DNA of 64,000 bases from JBBRBB01 sp038206235 (GTDB taxonomy: Bacteria > Bacteroidota > Bacteroidia > Chitinophagales > Chitinophagaceae). The stretch covers positions 48,515 through 112,514 of the forward strand of contig JBBRBB010000013.1 of assembly GCA_038206235.1 (NCBI GenBank), read 5' to 3'. The first letter of the stretch is position 1. The number at the start of each line of letters is the position of its first letter. Below, piece by piece: positions 52,005-59,842 of this stretch. Under the pieces are notes generated by a model, which had not been told where the DNA came from, did not search any database, and saw only the letters and a list, made by a program, of their open reading frames with translations. The position numbers were made by a program, and so were the translations under genes.

Positions 52005-55000
52005 TTAAACTTCCAACTTCCTTCTTCCAGCTTCCCTCTTATTTAATAAGTAAAATAATATCGGCACTACAAAGAGTGAAAGAAATGTTGCGGCTAATAC
52101 TCCGCCAATGATTGCCCGTGCTAAGGGAACATTTGCTTCTCCGCCAATTTCATTACCGATTGCCATTGGAGATAAAGCAAGCACCGCAACAATTGCAGTC
52201 ATGATGATAGGGCGAAAGCGATTTGCAACTCCTTCTTTAATCGCTTGCTCTAAACTTTTTCCTTCTTTGAAAAGGTTGTTCATTTTGTCCACCAACAAAT
52301 TGCTGAACGCAACAGTTATTCCCACCATCATAATTATTCCCATCATGGATTGAATGTTTAAGTAGGTGTTGGTGGCAAGCAACATTCCCGTTACACCGAT
52401 TAAACCCAATGGAATTACGGTGATGATGATGAGCGGCAATTTGAATGAACGCAAAAGCGGAACGATTACGAGATACACCAAAAGAATTGCAAGGATTAAT
52501 CCCAAACCAAGATTTCCGAAACTGTCTTTCATGCTTTTTATTTCTCCACGTATTTCAATTTTGTAACCTTCGGGTAAATCTTTGCGAAGTGTTTCCAACT
52601 TCTTTTCAATTTCATTTGCTGTTGTGCCAATGTCCCTGCCTTCTACATTTGCAAACACATCGGTTACTCGCTGAATGTTCAAATGATTTATTTCAATGGG
52701 TGCTGATGTGAAAGATGTTTTGGCAATGTTTTTTAAAAGAGTTGGAAGATGGGAGTTGGAAGATGGAAGAGAAGAATTACTTTCCGCTTCCTGCTTCCCG
52801 CTTCCCACTACTATATTTTCCACCGATTGCGGATTGTCCAAATCAATTTCGGGATAAGTAACGCCAACGAAATAGTGATTGCCGTTTTTCTCATCAATCC
52901 AAAATGATGGTTTGAAATTGACTGATGAATTGAGAGCCGAAACCGTATTTTTCACAACATCATCTGCATTGATGCCCAACATTGCCGCCTTCGTTCTGTC
53001 AATGTCAACTTTAATTTCGGGATGGTCGTAACGCTGATGAATGCTAACATCTTCCGTGCCCTCCACATTCTGAACTATGTCACGAACTTTCAAAGCAATG
53101 TCGTGTGACTTCTGCAAATCGTTTCCTGTAATCTGAATGTCAAGAGGCGAAGGCAAACCCATATTCAAAGCAGTTGTAACAATTCCGCCTGTGTTGAAAA
53201 TGAATTGCACTCCGGGAAATTTATCTTTGAGTTTCGGACGAAGTGTTTTTACATACTCGGCAGTTTTTGTTTTGTAACCTTCTTTCAGTTGAACGGCAAT
53301 TGTTGCATCCTGTGTTCCTGAATTGGGAGTGTAAGCAGCAGGCCAGTCATTCAATACACCGATGTTTGAAATGATAATGTTCAAATCATTTCCGATTTCC
53401 TGTTGCAGAAATTTTTCAATCGCTGTGATGTTTTTTTCCGTCTGCTCAATTCGTGTTCCGCTTTCCATTCTTACATCAATAGAAATTTGCCCGACATCCA
53501 TTTGCGGAAAAAGTTCTGTTCCTGTTTTTCTGAAACCAAATATTGAAATCACAAAAAGAATAGCCACACTTCCTAAAATCAACCAACGATATTTTAAAAC
53601 CCCGTCCATCATATTCGCATAGCTGGAAGTCAGAAGTTGGAAGCTTGAAGAAAACTTCCGCAGAATAAAATTACTTGCTTCATGCTTCCCGCTTCCATCT
53701 CCCTGCTTCTTCAACAATGCTGCTGCCATGATGGGAACAAGTGTCATGGAGATAAACCGTGAACCAATCATTGCCAATGAAACGGTGATTGCAAGCGGAG
53801 TGAAAAGATATTTTGAAATGCCTGTGAGAAAAATTATCGGGAAGAAAACAATAATGATTGTGAGTGTTGTAACCAATACAGGCATTGCAACTTCTTTTGC
53901 TCCGTCATACGCTGCCTGTGTAGATGTTTTTCCCTGCTTTAAATGTTTGTCAATGTTTTCCAACACAACAATACTGTCATCCACCAACAAACCGATTGCT
54001 AATGCAATTCCTCCCAATGTCATGCTATTGATTGTGTCACCTGTGAAATACAAACCGATGAAAGCGAACATTGCTGAAAGCGGAATGCTCAACGCAACTA
54101 TAAATGTTGAACGGAAATTTCCGAGAAATAAAAGCAGTGCAAGCGAAACTAAAATCAAACCGATGATACCTTCTTTCATCAGTCCGCTAATGCTGTGCCT
54201 CACATAAGTTGACTGGTCAAGAATTACATCAAGGTTCACGGCTTTAGGTAATCGCTCCTTCAACTCTTTTAATTTTCCTTTCACCGCTTCCACTGCTGCA
54301 ATGGTGTTTGCACCTGTGCGTTTGTAAACAGGAATGTAAACCTGTCGCTTGCCGTTGATGTGAACCACATTTGTTTGAATGGCACTTGCATCTTTTGCAT
54401 ACCCGATGTCTTTGAGAAAAATCGGTGAACCATTTTCATTCATCTTGATAACAATGTTATTGAAGTCGTCAACTTTGGGGAACATACCGTTGGCATTTAC
54501 ACTGTAATTCATGTTGCCAATGTTCACATCGCCTGTCGGTATCATCACATTATTTTTCTGCACTGCATCCATCACATCGGTTTGCGAAAGTTTGTATGCC
54601 TGTAATTTTTCGGGATAGACATACATATAAATCCTGCGAAGTTTTCCTCCGTAAACAGCAGGTGCAATAATTCCCTGCACCGAACCCAAAAGATTTCTCA
54701 ACTGGAAATAAGCGATGTCGTAGAGTTCTTTTTCACTCAAACTATCACTGCTCACTGCAAGTAAAGCAAGCGGTGTTGATGCTGTCGGGTCATAGGGCAT
54801 TACCATTGGCGGCACTGTCCCTGGCGGTAAATAATATAAATCGGACATTGCCAATGATGTTACTTGCGAAAGAGCAGTGTTCGGGTCAATTTCTTCTCTG
54901 AAAAAATCTTTCACGATGCTCACACCGATTAAACTTTTGCTCTCCTGATGTTCAATGCCGTTGGATTGCCCTGTCCATCTTTCAATTCTTGAAGTGATGT

Positions 55001-55178
55001 CTTTCTCCATCACTTCGGCAGGCATTCCCGGGTAGAGTGTCAGCACCTGCACGGCTGATGTTTTGTAATTCGGGAGAATGTCAACAGGCAATCTTTGGAT
55101 TACCACAATGCTGATTACCGCAATGAGTAATGCGATAACTATGATTAAGTATTTGTTTTTGAAAGCAAGTTCAAGCAT
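52005..55178 (-). CDS. RND efflux pump, inner membrane subunit
   Basis: 1057 residues, 12 membrane helices in two halves. N-terminal LELAFKNKYLIIVIALLIAV; GIALAIGLLVDDSIVVLENI carries the proton-relay DD of TM4; the second half has LVDKMNNLFKEGKSLEQAIK. HAE1/CusA class. Two stretches are encoded by GGAAGNT arrays: GKQEAESNSSLPSSNSHLP (about residues 790-810) and the loop before TM7 (KKQGDGSGKHEASN, KFSSSFQLLTSSY). The last residues (REAGRRKLEV) are also array-encoded. The metal-site Met triad of CusA is not obvious, so the substrate is open. Confidence 0.93.
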   Translation of the reverse strand: MLELAFKNKYLIIVIALLIAVISIVVIQRLPVDILPNYKTSAVQVLTLYPGMPAEVMEKDITSRIERWTGQSNGIEHQESKSLIGVSIVKDFFREEIDPNTALSQVTSLAMSDLYYLPPGTVPPMVMPYDPTASTPLALLAVSSDSLSEKELYDIAYFQLRNLLGSVQGIIAPAVYGGKLRRIYMYVYPEKLQAYKLSQTDVMDAVQKNNVMIPTGDVNIGNMNYSVNANGMFPKVDDFNNIVIKMNENGSPIFLKDIGYAKDASAIQTNVVHINGKRQVYIPVYKRTGANTIAAVEAVKGKLKELKERLPKAVNLDVILDQSTYVRHSISGLMKEGIIGLILVSLALLLFLGNFRSTFIVALSIPLSAMFAFIGLYFTGDTINSMTLGGIALAIGLLVDDSIVVLENIDKHLKQGKTSTQAAYDGAKEVAMPVLVTTLTIIIVFFPIIFLTGISKYLFTPLAITVSLAMIGSRFISMTLVPIMAAALLKKQGDGSGKHEASNFILRKFSSSFQLLTSSYANMMDGVLKYRWLILGSVAILFVISIFGFRKTGTELFPQMDVGQISIDVRMESGTRIEQTEKNITAIEKFLQQEIGNDLNIIISNIGVLNDWPAAYTPNSGTQDATIAVQLKEGYKTKTAEYVKTLRPKLKDKFPGVQFIFNTGGIVTTALNMGLPSPLDIQITGNDLQKSHDIALKVRDIVQNVEGTEDVSIHQRYDHPEIKVDIDRTKAAMLGINADDVVKNTVSALNSSVNFKPSFWIDEKNGNHYFVGVTYPEIDLDNPQSVENIVVGSGKQEAESNSSLPSSNSHLPTLLKNIAKTSFTSAPIEINHLNIQRVTDVFANVEGRDIGTTANEIEKKLETLRKDLPEGYKIEIRGEIKSMKDSFGNLGLGLILAILLVYLVIVPLLRSFKLPLIIITVIPLGLIGVTGMLLATNTYLNIQSMMGIIMMVGITVAFSNLLVDKMNNLFKEGKSLEQAIKEGVANRFRPIIMTAIVAVLALSPMAIGNEIGGEANVPLARAIIGGVLAATFLSLFVVPILFYLLNKREAGRRKLEV
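52009..52040. repeat. GGAAGNT heptamer array at the pump 3' end
   Basis: Read on the plus strand as CTTCCAACTTCCTTCTTCC. It encodes the last about ten residues of the RND pump and lies just upstream of the four-helix-bundle gene. Confidence 0.75.
52741..52808. repeat. GGAAGNT-family inverted-arm element inside the RND pump
   Basis: Four heptamers (GTTGGAA GATGGGA and two more), a 12-base centre, then four heptamers in the opposite orientation (TTTCCGC TTCCTGC and two more): 28 + 12 + 28 bases. The reading frame of the pump continues through it. Confidence 0.8.
53621..53712. repeat. Second GGAAGNT-family inverted-arm element inside the RND pump
   Basis: The left arm 53621-53650 (GCTGGAAGTCAGAAGTTGG) faces the right arm 53674-53712 (CTTGCTTCATGCTTCCCGC). 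It falls in the loop before TM7 and is translated in frame. Confidence 0.7.
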
Positions 55179-55277
55179 GATTATTTATTTGTTAATCGTT
55201 ATGGATAAATCCCGCATTAAGCGGGACGCTTTGGGCAAAAGAAGTTTGGCTGACAAAAAACTACTTGTCAGAAACGA

Positions 55278-55673
55278 TTAACAGGAAGGTGGGGCACGAA
55301 GGGAATTAGAAAGAAAAAGTGTTGCACTTCGGCAATGAAATTCTGGAATAATCCAGTTCCCGCAATTGCGGGATTGCAGAATTGAAATTTCTAAAACGGG
55401 TTGAAAAATAAAAGCATTTGCAAAAGGATTTTTTACAGTGATGATTTTTGTTTGGTCGGGCAAAGCATTCTTTAGAATATCTTGGCAGATGTAATGTTTC
55501 GGAAAAAAGTTTGTGTGAAAAAGTTCTCCTTTGGCTGCGGATTCTTTTATTTCGTGTTCGCAATCACCGTGAAAACGCTTGCCTGTGTCCGCATAGTAGC
55601 AGTAGTGCGTTTTGAAAGTGAAAGTGTAAACGCAAAAAATGATTAGCAGAAATATGGAGCTAACTTTTTTCAT
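55278..55673 (-). CDS. HYC_CC_PP-like small secreted protein
   Basis: 131 residues from the ATG at 55673 (MKKVSSIFLLIIFCVYTFTF); the frame reaches 55706. A signal or anchor helix is followed by THYCYY, KHYICQDIL and a C-terminal APPSC. These recall the HYC, CC and PP motifs of a Bacteroidota family found beside copper/zinc efflux genes. It precedes the RND operon on the same strand. Confidence 0.6.
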   Translation of the reverse strand: MKKVSSIFLLIIFCVYTFTFKTHYCYYADTGKRFHGDCEHEIKESAAKGELFHTNFFPKHYICQDILKNALPDQTKIITVKNPFANAFIFQPVLEISILQSRNCGNWIIPEFHCRSATLFLSNSLRAPPSC

Positions 55674-55695
55674 CGCTTCGAAGATATAAAAAAGT

Positions 55696-55711
55696 ATTTT
55701 GTACAAAATAA
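55696..55711. promoter_or_regulatory. 16-bp perfect palindrome, candidate operator of the efflux operon
   Basis: TATTTTGTACAAAATA is its own reverse complement. Its TTTG would serve as the -33 element, and TATCTTCG (minus strand, about 55689-55682) as the -7, five bases before the ATG at 55673. A repressor bound here would block the promoter. No regulator gene is adjacent. Confidence 0.55.
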
Positions 55712-55811
55712 ATCGTTGGAGGTTTGGCTCTTTAGATTTTGCCCTTCTGTCGGCTTGGATATCAGTAAAAGTCCTAAATCCGCAAGTCAGTCCCGTTTTT
55801 ACTCGTCATTG

Positions 55812-56126
55812 TCAGGTTTGCAGCGTCCAAATAGAATGACGCACAACAAATGCAATTGCAGCTTTCAGCCATGCAGGTGCATAGTATAAATAATTCAACC
55901 CAAACTGCCATTGCTGATTTTTTACTGCCAGCCAAATCATGGCGGGAATAAACAGTAGTCGTAGCAATACAAATGCAGGAATAGAAACAATAAAATTAAT
56001 TACCATTCTTTTCCATCTGTTCTGCACTCTTTTTCTTAATTGAAATTTAGTTTCAAGAATAAAAAGAATAATGAATAAGCCAATCAATATTGGTGTGCCA
56101 TAACTATCAAAAATGCTTTTAATCAT
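55812..56126 (-). pseudogene. Truncated sterol desaturase/fatty acid hydroxylase family gene, copy A
   Basis: The first about 90 residues (IKSIFDSYGTPILIGLFIIL, RWKRMVINFIVSIPAFVLLR, NYLYYAPAWLKAAIAFVV) match the membrane N-terminus of the family. The histidine boxes that should follow are missing: after AFVV the sequence turns into RHSIWTLQT and stops. Confidence 0.6.
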
Positions 56127-56270
56127 TGCCCCTTAATTTTTCTCCTTTCCCTTTTTTAGTATGCCATGTTGCATCTTTATTCAAGTCAAGGTCTTGTTGA
56201 ATTTTCGGTGAATATCCTTTAGGCGGTTTGCCTACCGTCATTTCAAAATAACGAATACCATCCTTTACAT
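55931..56270. repeat. 340-bp direct repeat, copy A
   Basis: Roughly 95% identical by eye to 58253-58592 and of equal length. It contains, on the minus strand, the 3' end of a flavoprotein gene (RYFEMTVGKPPKGYSPKIQQ to a stop) and the 5' end of the desaturase-like gene. This copy keeps the flavoprotein end in frame. Confidence 0.85.
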
Positions 56271-56287
56271 CTGCTATTTTGATCAGG

Positions 56288-56503
56288 CTATGCACAACAA
56301 GAGTTATTCATCTGTATTGGTGGGCAAGCTACAGTGCCGTAGCTGCAAAATACACAACAATCTCCCTGCTTTGGCTTTAATAATGTTTCGCAATTTGTAC
56401 ATTTATAAAAGTATTGACAAGCATCCGAAGGCATTATTTCCTCTTTCTGAAAACCGCAAGTTGGACAAGTGATTGTTGACTGTGGTGTTAGTGTTTTTTC
56501 CAT
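56288..56503 (-). CDS. GDCCVxC-domain small cysteine-rich protein
   Basis: 71 residues. A CPTCG/CTNC zinc ribbon is followed by GDCCVFCSYGTVACPPIQ, the hallmark of the GDCCVxC family found in mercury-type operons (some members elsewhere are selenoproteins). It ends NSCCA. Probably a metal chaperone or thiol trap. Three bases after the MerT-MerP gene. Confidence 0.8.
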   Translation of the reverse strand: MEKTLTPQSTITCPTCGFQKEEIMPSDACQYFYKCTNCETLLKPKQGDCCVFCSYGTVACPPIQMNNSCCA

Positions 56504-56506
56504 TAT

Positions 56507-57784
56507 TTATTGTTGTTTATCGCAACAAGATTTGCCGCTTCCTTGTGAACATGATCTATCTTTTTCACAACTTGCTTCCGGTGCAACGCAAAGTTCTACA
56601 TGAGGCATTTTTCCTTTGCCTGCATACTTTTCACCGGCTGCCTGTATTTGTGTTTCTACTTTGTTGTATGCTTCAGTATTTAAATCTTTGTATGATGAGA
56701 TTGAAAGAAACAGATCAGCGTAAATTTTTTCAATATCTGCTGCAAACTGTTTTTCAAATGATGGCTTAATTAAGCCCTTCATTTTATAGCTGGCAATGGT
56801 ATTGGCCGCAATAATGCCAGCTTCTTCTTTACTTAATTCATCCACCTCCCTGCCCTTAAACCATTCCTTGCTATTCGGAAATGATTTAGCATAATCAGAT
56901 GCTTCAGTTGAAGTTAATGTTGTAAGCTCGATATTATGGCTGGCGCTAATAGCGTTAATGATTTCAACCTTCTTATTTTCACCCGTAGCTGTATTCCATT
57001 TTACCGCTACTATTGTTCCTTTTTTATTTAACCAGGCTCCTTCCACTGCCTCTTTATTTTTTTCTAAATCTACCAATAGAAACTTTGCTTTACTGCCACA
57101 ACCAATTGATGGCGCAGCATGACAAACTAAAGGCGCTTCATAAAATGAAATTGCTGTAATAGAGGCGTTCATAAAATAATAGCTTTTTACTGTATAACCT
57201 GTTTTATTAATGGCTGCTGCAATCGTCTTTACATCAACTTTAGATTTATCAAAACTGACTAAACTGCTTTTGCCTGCGTAAGATGTTTTATAAGCAATTA
57301 CACCATCTACTTTTGATATTTCATTGTTTACTTCTGCTTCGCAACTTTCACAACTCATGCCTTGTATAATAAATTTTACCTCTTGCCTGTTATCAACTGC
57401 TGCAACCATAGCAGCCTGAACTTTTGGTTTTGGATAAAATAGTTGTGCATACAGTGGAAAAGTCATCATCAGAATAGCAAACAATGTTACAAATCCTAAA
57501 AAAGTTTTTGTTTGAAGGAATGAAGTCTTCTTTGTTGTTTCACAATTGCAGTCCATATCGTTTGTTTTAACTGGTTTTAATTTTAGATACCATGCAAAGG
57601 CCAGTACAGCAATTGATAAACCTATTAAGTAAGGTCTTGCAGGTTCTATCCAGGAAAAGTTTGCGGCTATACTGCTGCTACCGGCAAGTAAAGCAATGAC
57701 AGGCGTTATACAACAAAGCGAAGCGGCAAAGGCTGAAAGAACGCCGGCACTTGTAAATGTACCAGGTGATTTTATACTTATCAT
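56507..57784 (-). CDS. MerT-MerP fusion with an extra C-terminal domain
   Basis: 425 residues, about twice a MerTP fusion. Residues 1-125: MerT-like membrane domain with the ASLCCITPVIALL cysteine pair and a second hydrophobic part. 130-205: MerP-like HMA domain with GMSCESCEAEV. About 210-425: an additional part beginning MNASITAISFYEAPLVCHAA, with IGCGSKAK, helices, and a cysteine-rich tail (CVAPEASCEKDRSCSQ, SCCDKQQ). It would import and pass on Hg(II) or a similar thiophilic metal. The last part may derive from a separate gene. Confidence 0.8.
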   Translation of the reverse strand: MISIKSPGTFTSAGVLSAFAASLCCITPVIALLAGSSSIAANFSWIEPARPYLIGLSIAVLAFAWYLKLKPVKTNDMDCNCETTKKTSFLQTKTFLGFVTLFAILMMTFPLYAQLFYPKPKVQAAMVAAVDNRQEVKFIIQGMSCESCEAEVNNEISKVDGVIAYKTSYAGKSSLVSFDKSKVDVKTIAAAINKTGYTVKSYYFMNASITAISFYEAPLVCHAAPSIGCGSKAKFLLVDLEKNKEAVEGAWLNKKGTIVAVKWNTATGENKKVEIINAISASHNIELTTLTSTEASDYAKSFPNSKEWFKGREVDELSKEEAGIIAANTIASYKMKGLIKPSFEKQFAADIEKIYADLFLSISSYKDLNTEAYNKVETQIQAAGEKYAGKGKMPHVELCVAPEASCEKDRSCSQGSGKSCCDKQQ

Positions 57785-58158
57785 ACTGTTTCCAGTTTTT
57801 GGGTTTGTACATTAATGTGTTTGAAGAAGGGCTTTAGAATCTTTAGATTTTCCTGTGTTAAGGAGTAATAAATTGTTTGCCCTTCTTTTCTTGTCTCTGC
57901 AATGTTTCCGTCTTTCAATTTCCTTAAATGTTGCGACACGGCTGGAATGCTCATACCTAAAATATCGGCAAGGTCGCAAGGACAAAGCTCTTTTTCTTCT
58001 TCCAATAAATAAACAATTTTCAGTCTTACTTCATTGCCTGCTAAAGCCAATATATTGGAGAGTTGATAGAATGACTTTTGAGCAGTCTTTAATTTGCTTT
58101 TACAATTATTGATTTGTTCGTGGTCTGCAAATAGTCTTATACAGCTGTTATTATTCAT
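57781..58158 (-). CDS. ArsR-family metal-responsive repressor
   Basis: 125 residues. Winged helix with LADILGMSIPAVSQHLRKLK; the preceding ELCPCDL is an ArsR-type metal-binding cysteine pair. The ATGA overlap with the MerT-MerP gene shows one operon. A palindromic operator and a TATCTTTG box lie directly upstream, so autoregulation by metal is likely. Confidence 0.9.
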   Translation of the reverse strand: MNNNSCIRLFADHEQINNCKSKLKTAQKSFYQLSNILALAGNEVRLKIVYLLEEEKELCPCDLADILGMSIPAVSQHLRKLKDGNIAETRKEGQTIYYSLTQENLKILKPFFKHINVQTQKLETV

Positions 58159-58162
58159 AGGG

Positions 58163-58170
58163 CAAAGATA
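58163..58170 (-). promoter_or_regulatory. -7 box of the arsR-mer operon
   Basis: The minus strand reads TATCTTTG, an exact TAnnTTTG match, four bases before the arsR ATG; the mRNA may be leaderless. Confidence 0.6.
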
Positions 58171-58177
58171 GTAGAAA

Positions 58178-58199
58178 TAAGCATTTAAGCAAATGCTTA
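58178..58199. promoter_or_regulatory. Candidate ArsR operator
   Basis: Arms TAAGCATTT and AAATGCTTA are exact reverse complements around AAGC. The site lies between the -33 and -7 positions of the arsR promoter, well placed for repression. Confidence 0.7.
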
Positions 58200-58252
58200 A
58201 ATATGGCCGGTATTTTAATTTTCAGGTGTACATGGTTAAAAAAAGCCAGCCA

Positions 58253-58592
58253 GCTAAATCATTGCAGGAATAAACAGTAGTCGCAGCAATACAAAAGCAG
58301 GAATAGAAACAATAAAATTAATTACCATTCTTTTCCATTTGTTCTGAACTCTTTTTCTTAATTGAAATTTAGTTTCAAGAATAAAAAGAATGATGAATAA
58401 GCCAATCAATATTGGTGCGCCATAACTATCAAAAATGGTTTTAATCATCGCCGTTTAATTTTTCTCCTTCTCCTTTTTTAGTATGCCATGTTGCATCTTT
58501 ATTCAAGTCAAGGTCTTGTTGAATTTTCGGTGAAGATCCTTTAGGCGGTTTGCCTACCCATCATTTCAAAATAACGAATACCATCCTTTACA
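58253..58592. repeat. 340-bp direct repeat, copy B
   Basis: Partner of 55931-56270. Together they bracket the arsR / MerT-MerP / GDCCVxC module. This copy carries indels that disrupt the flavoprotein 3' end. Confidence 0.85.
58254..58448 (-). pseudogene. Truncated sterol desaturase family gene, copy B
   Basis: 64 residues matching the first part of copy A with few changes (IKTIFDSYGAPILIGLFIIL, ending LLFIPAMI). Cut off where the direct repeat ends. Confidence 0.7.
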
Positions 58593-59514
58593 CTTGCCCA
58601 AATATGGGATGGTTGTTTATGCCCATAAGCCCTGTATTTATTTGGTGGCACTTTACCTTTTTGTTGAACAAAGGTTGCAAATTTATTTACCCATTCATCG
58701 AATGTTTGCATAAACTCATTTTCCTTTATCATGTCTTCTGCCTGGTTGTTGCTATACTTTTTTCCTTTGCCACTTGTGCAATGTGTCCATAAATCATCAG
58801 GTACTTCCACACCACCATACCTGCATTGCCACACTAAAGGAGCATAGGCATCTCTTTCATTTTCGAAAAGCTCTTCATCAGGGTTGAAATACTTTTTATG
58901 CTGCAAAATTTTTGGTCTTCCTGTATCATCCATTTCATCACCACCTTCATCACCATAACAAAAGAAACCCGCAGTTCTTCCTTCCAAATGACTTAAGCTC
59001 ATTTCCTTCCATTGCTCCGTATGCTCCATGCCATTGCCTTCTCTGCATTTTTATGACCAATTGTTTTTTCATCAGGATTGCCGCCACTCATACAAACCAA
59101 ACGGTCAAACATTAATTTTAAATTGCTGCTGCAACTATACCAATTAATAGGACCGATGATTGCCCATGCATCAGCCATATCAAACCTTGCATACATATCT
59201 AAATTCCACATCAGGTCAGGCTCCTTCTTACTATTTTTTGTATAACAATTGCATGGATAAACGCATAATGCCATTGAGGTGGAAACAAAGGCATTGCAGC
59301 TTTGTATTCTTTCTCTTGCATACACGTTGCCCAAATCTTCATAGTCAATCTCCCAGTCCTGCGGCAGCATTTCAGCCATCTGTAGCATGAGTGTTCTTGA
59401 TTTACTGTCAACACCCGGGCAATTATATTGCCTTCTATCAGAGCCGGAAATAATCAGCACCCTGAAAGGTCTTTGCTCCGGTGGAAGCTTTGCACTATTA
59501 TCATTTGGTTTCAT
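58541..59514 (-). pseudogene. NADPH-dependent FMN reductase-like flavoprotein gene with frameshifts
   Basis: Part 1 (58999-59514) has a flavodoxin-like start (FRVLIISGSDRRQYNCPGVD) and WAIIGPINWYSCSSNLKLMF, then leaves frame after GHKNAEKA. Part 2 (from 59029) continues in another frame: MEHTEQWKEMSLSHLEGRTA and on to VKDGIRYFEM. There a second shift gives MGRQTA and a stop, whereas copy A of the direct repeat reads on as TVGKPPKGYSPKIQQ. Two indels relative to an intact gene. A split but active product cannot be excluded. Confidence 0.65.
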
Positions 59515-59518
59515 CTTT

Positions 59519-59842
59519 TCACGTTTTTGTTTTTTCTTTTATTTTTTTAATAATAGAATAAATACTATAAACAACCATTAAGCCAATAAAAACATACACC
59601 CATACAGGAATATTTTTACCGGCTATTAAAAGATATAAATAGGCTGATATAAAACACAAGCCAGTTAATAAAGCCGGAACGACAAATGATTTTTTCTTTT
59701 TTGCCCTTCTGACCGTCCAGTTTAAACAGAGAAAAAATAACGGTATAGCACCAACATAAATGCCCCCAAAGATGTAGGGGTTTACATGATACTTATCACC
59801 CAAACTTAAAAACCATTCCTTAAATGTTTCCCACCAATCCAT
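59519..59842 (-). CDS. Small membrane protein of unknown function
   Basis: 107 residues with three membrane helices (YIFGGIYVGAIPLFFLCLNW, VPALLTGLCFISAYLYLLIA, VWVYVFIGLMVVYSIYSI). Its start codon shares one base with the stop of the reductase gene (TAATG). I do not recognise the family; it is coupled to the reductase. Confidence 0.7.
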   Translation of the reverse strand: MDWWETFKEWFLSLGDKYHVNPYIFGGIYVGAIPLFFLCLNWTVRRAKKKKSFVVPALLTGLCFISAYLYLLIAGKNIPVWVYVFIGLMVVYSIYSIIKKIKEKTKT

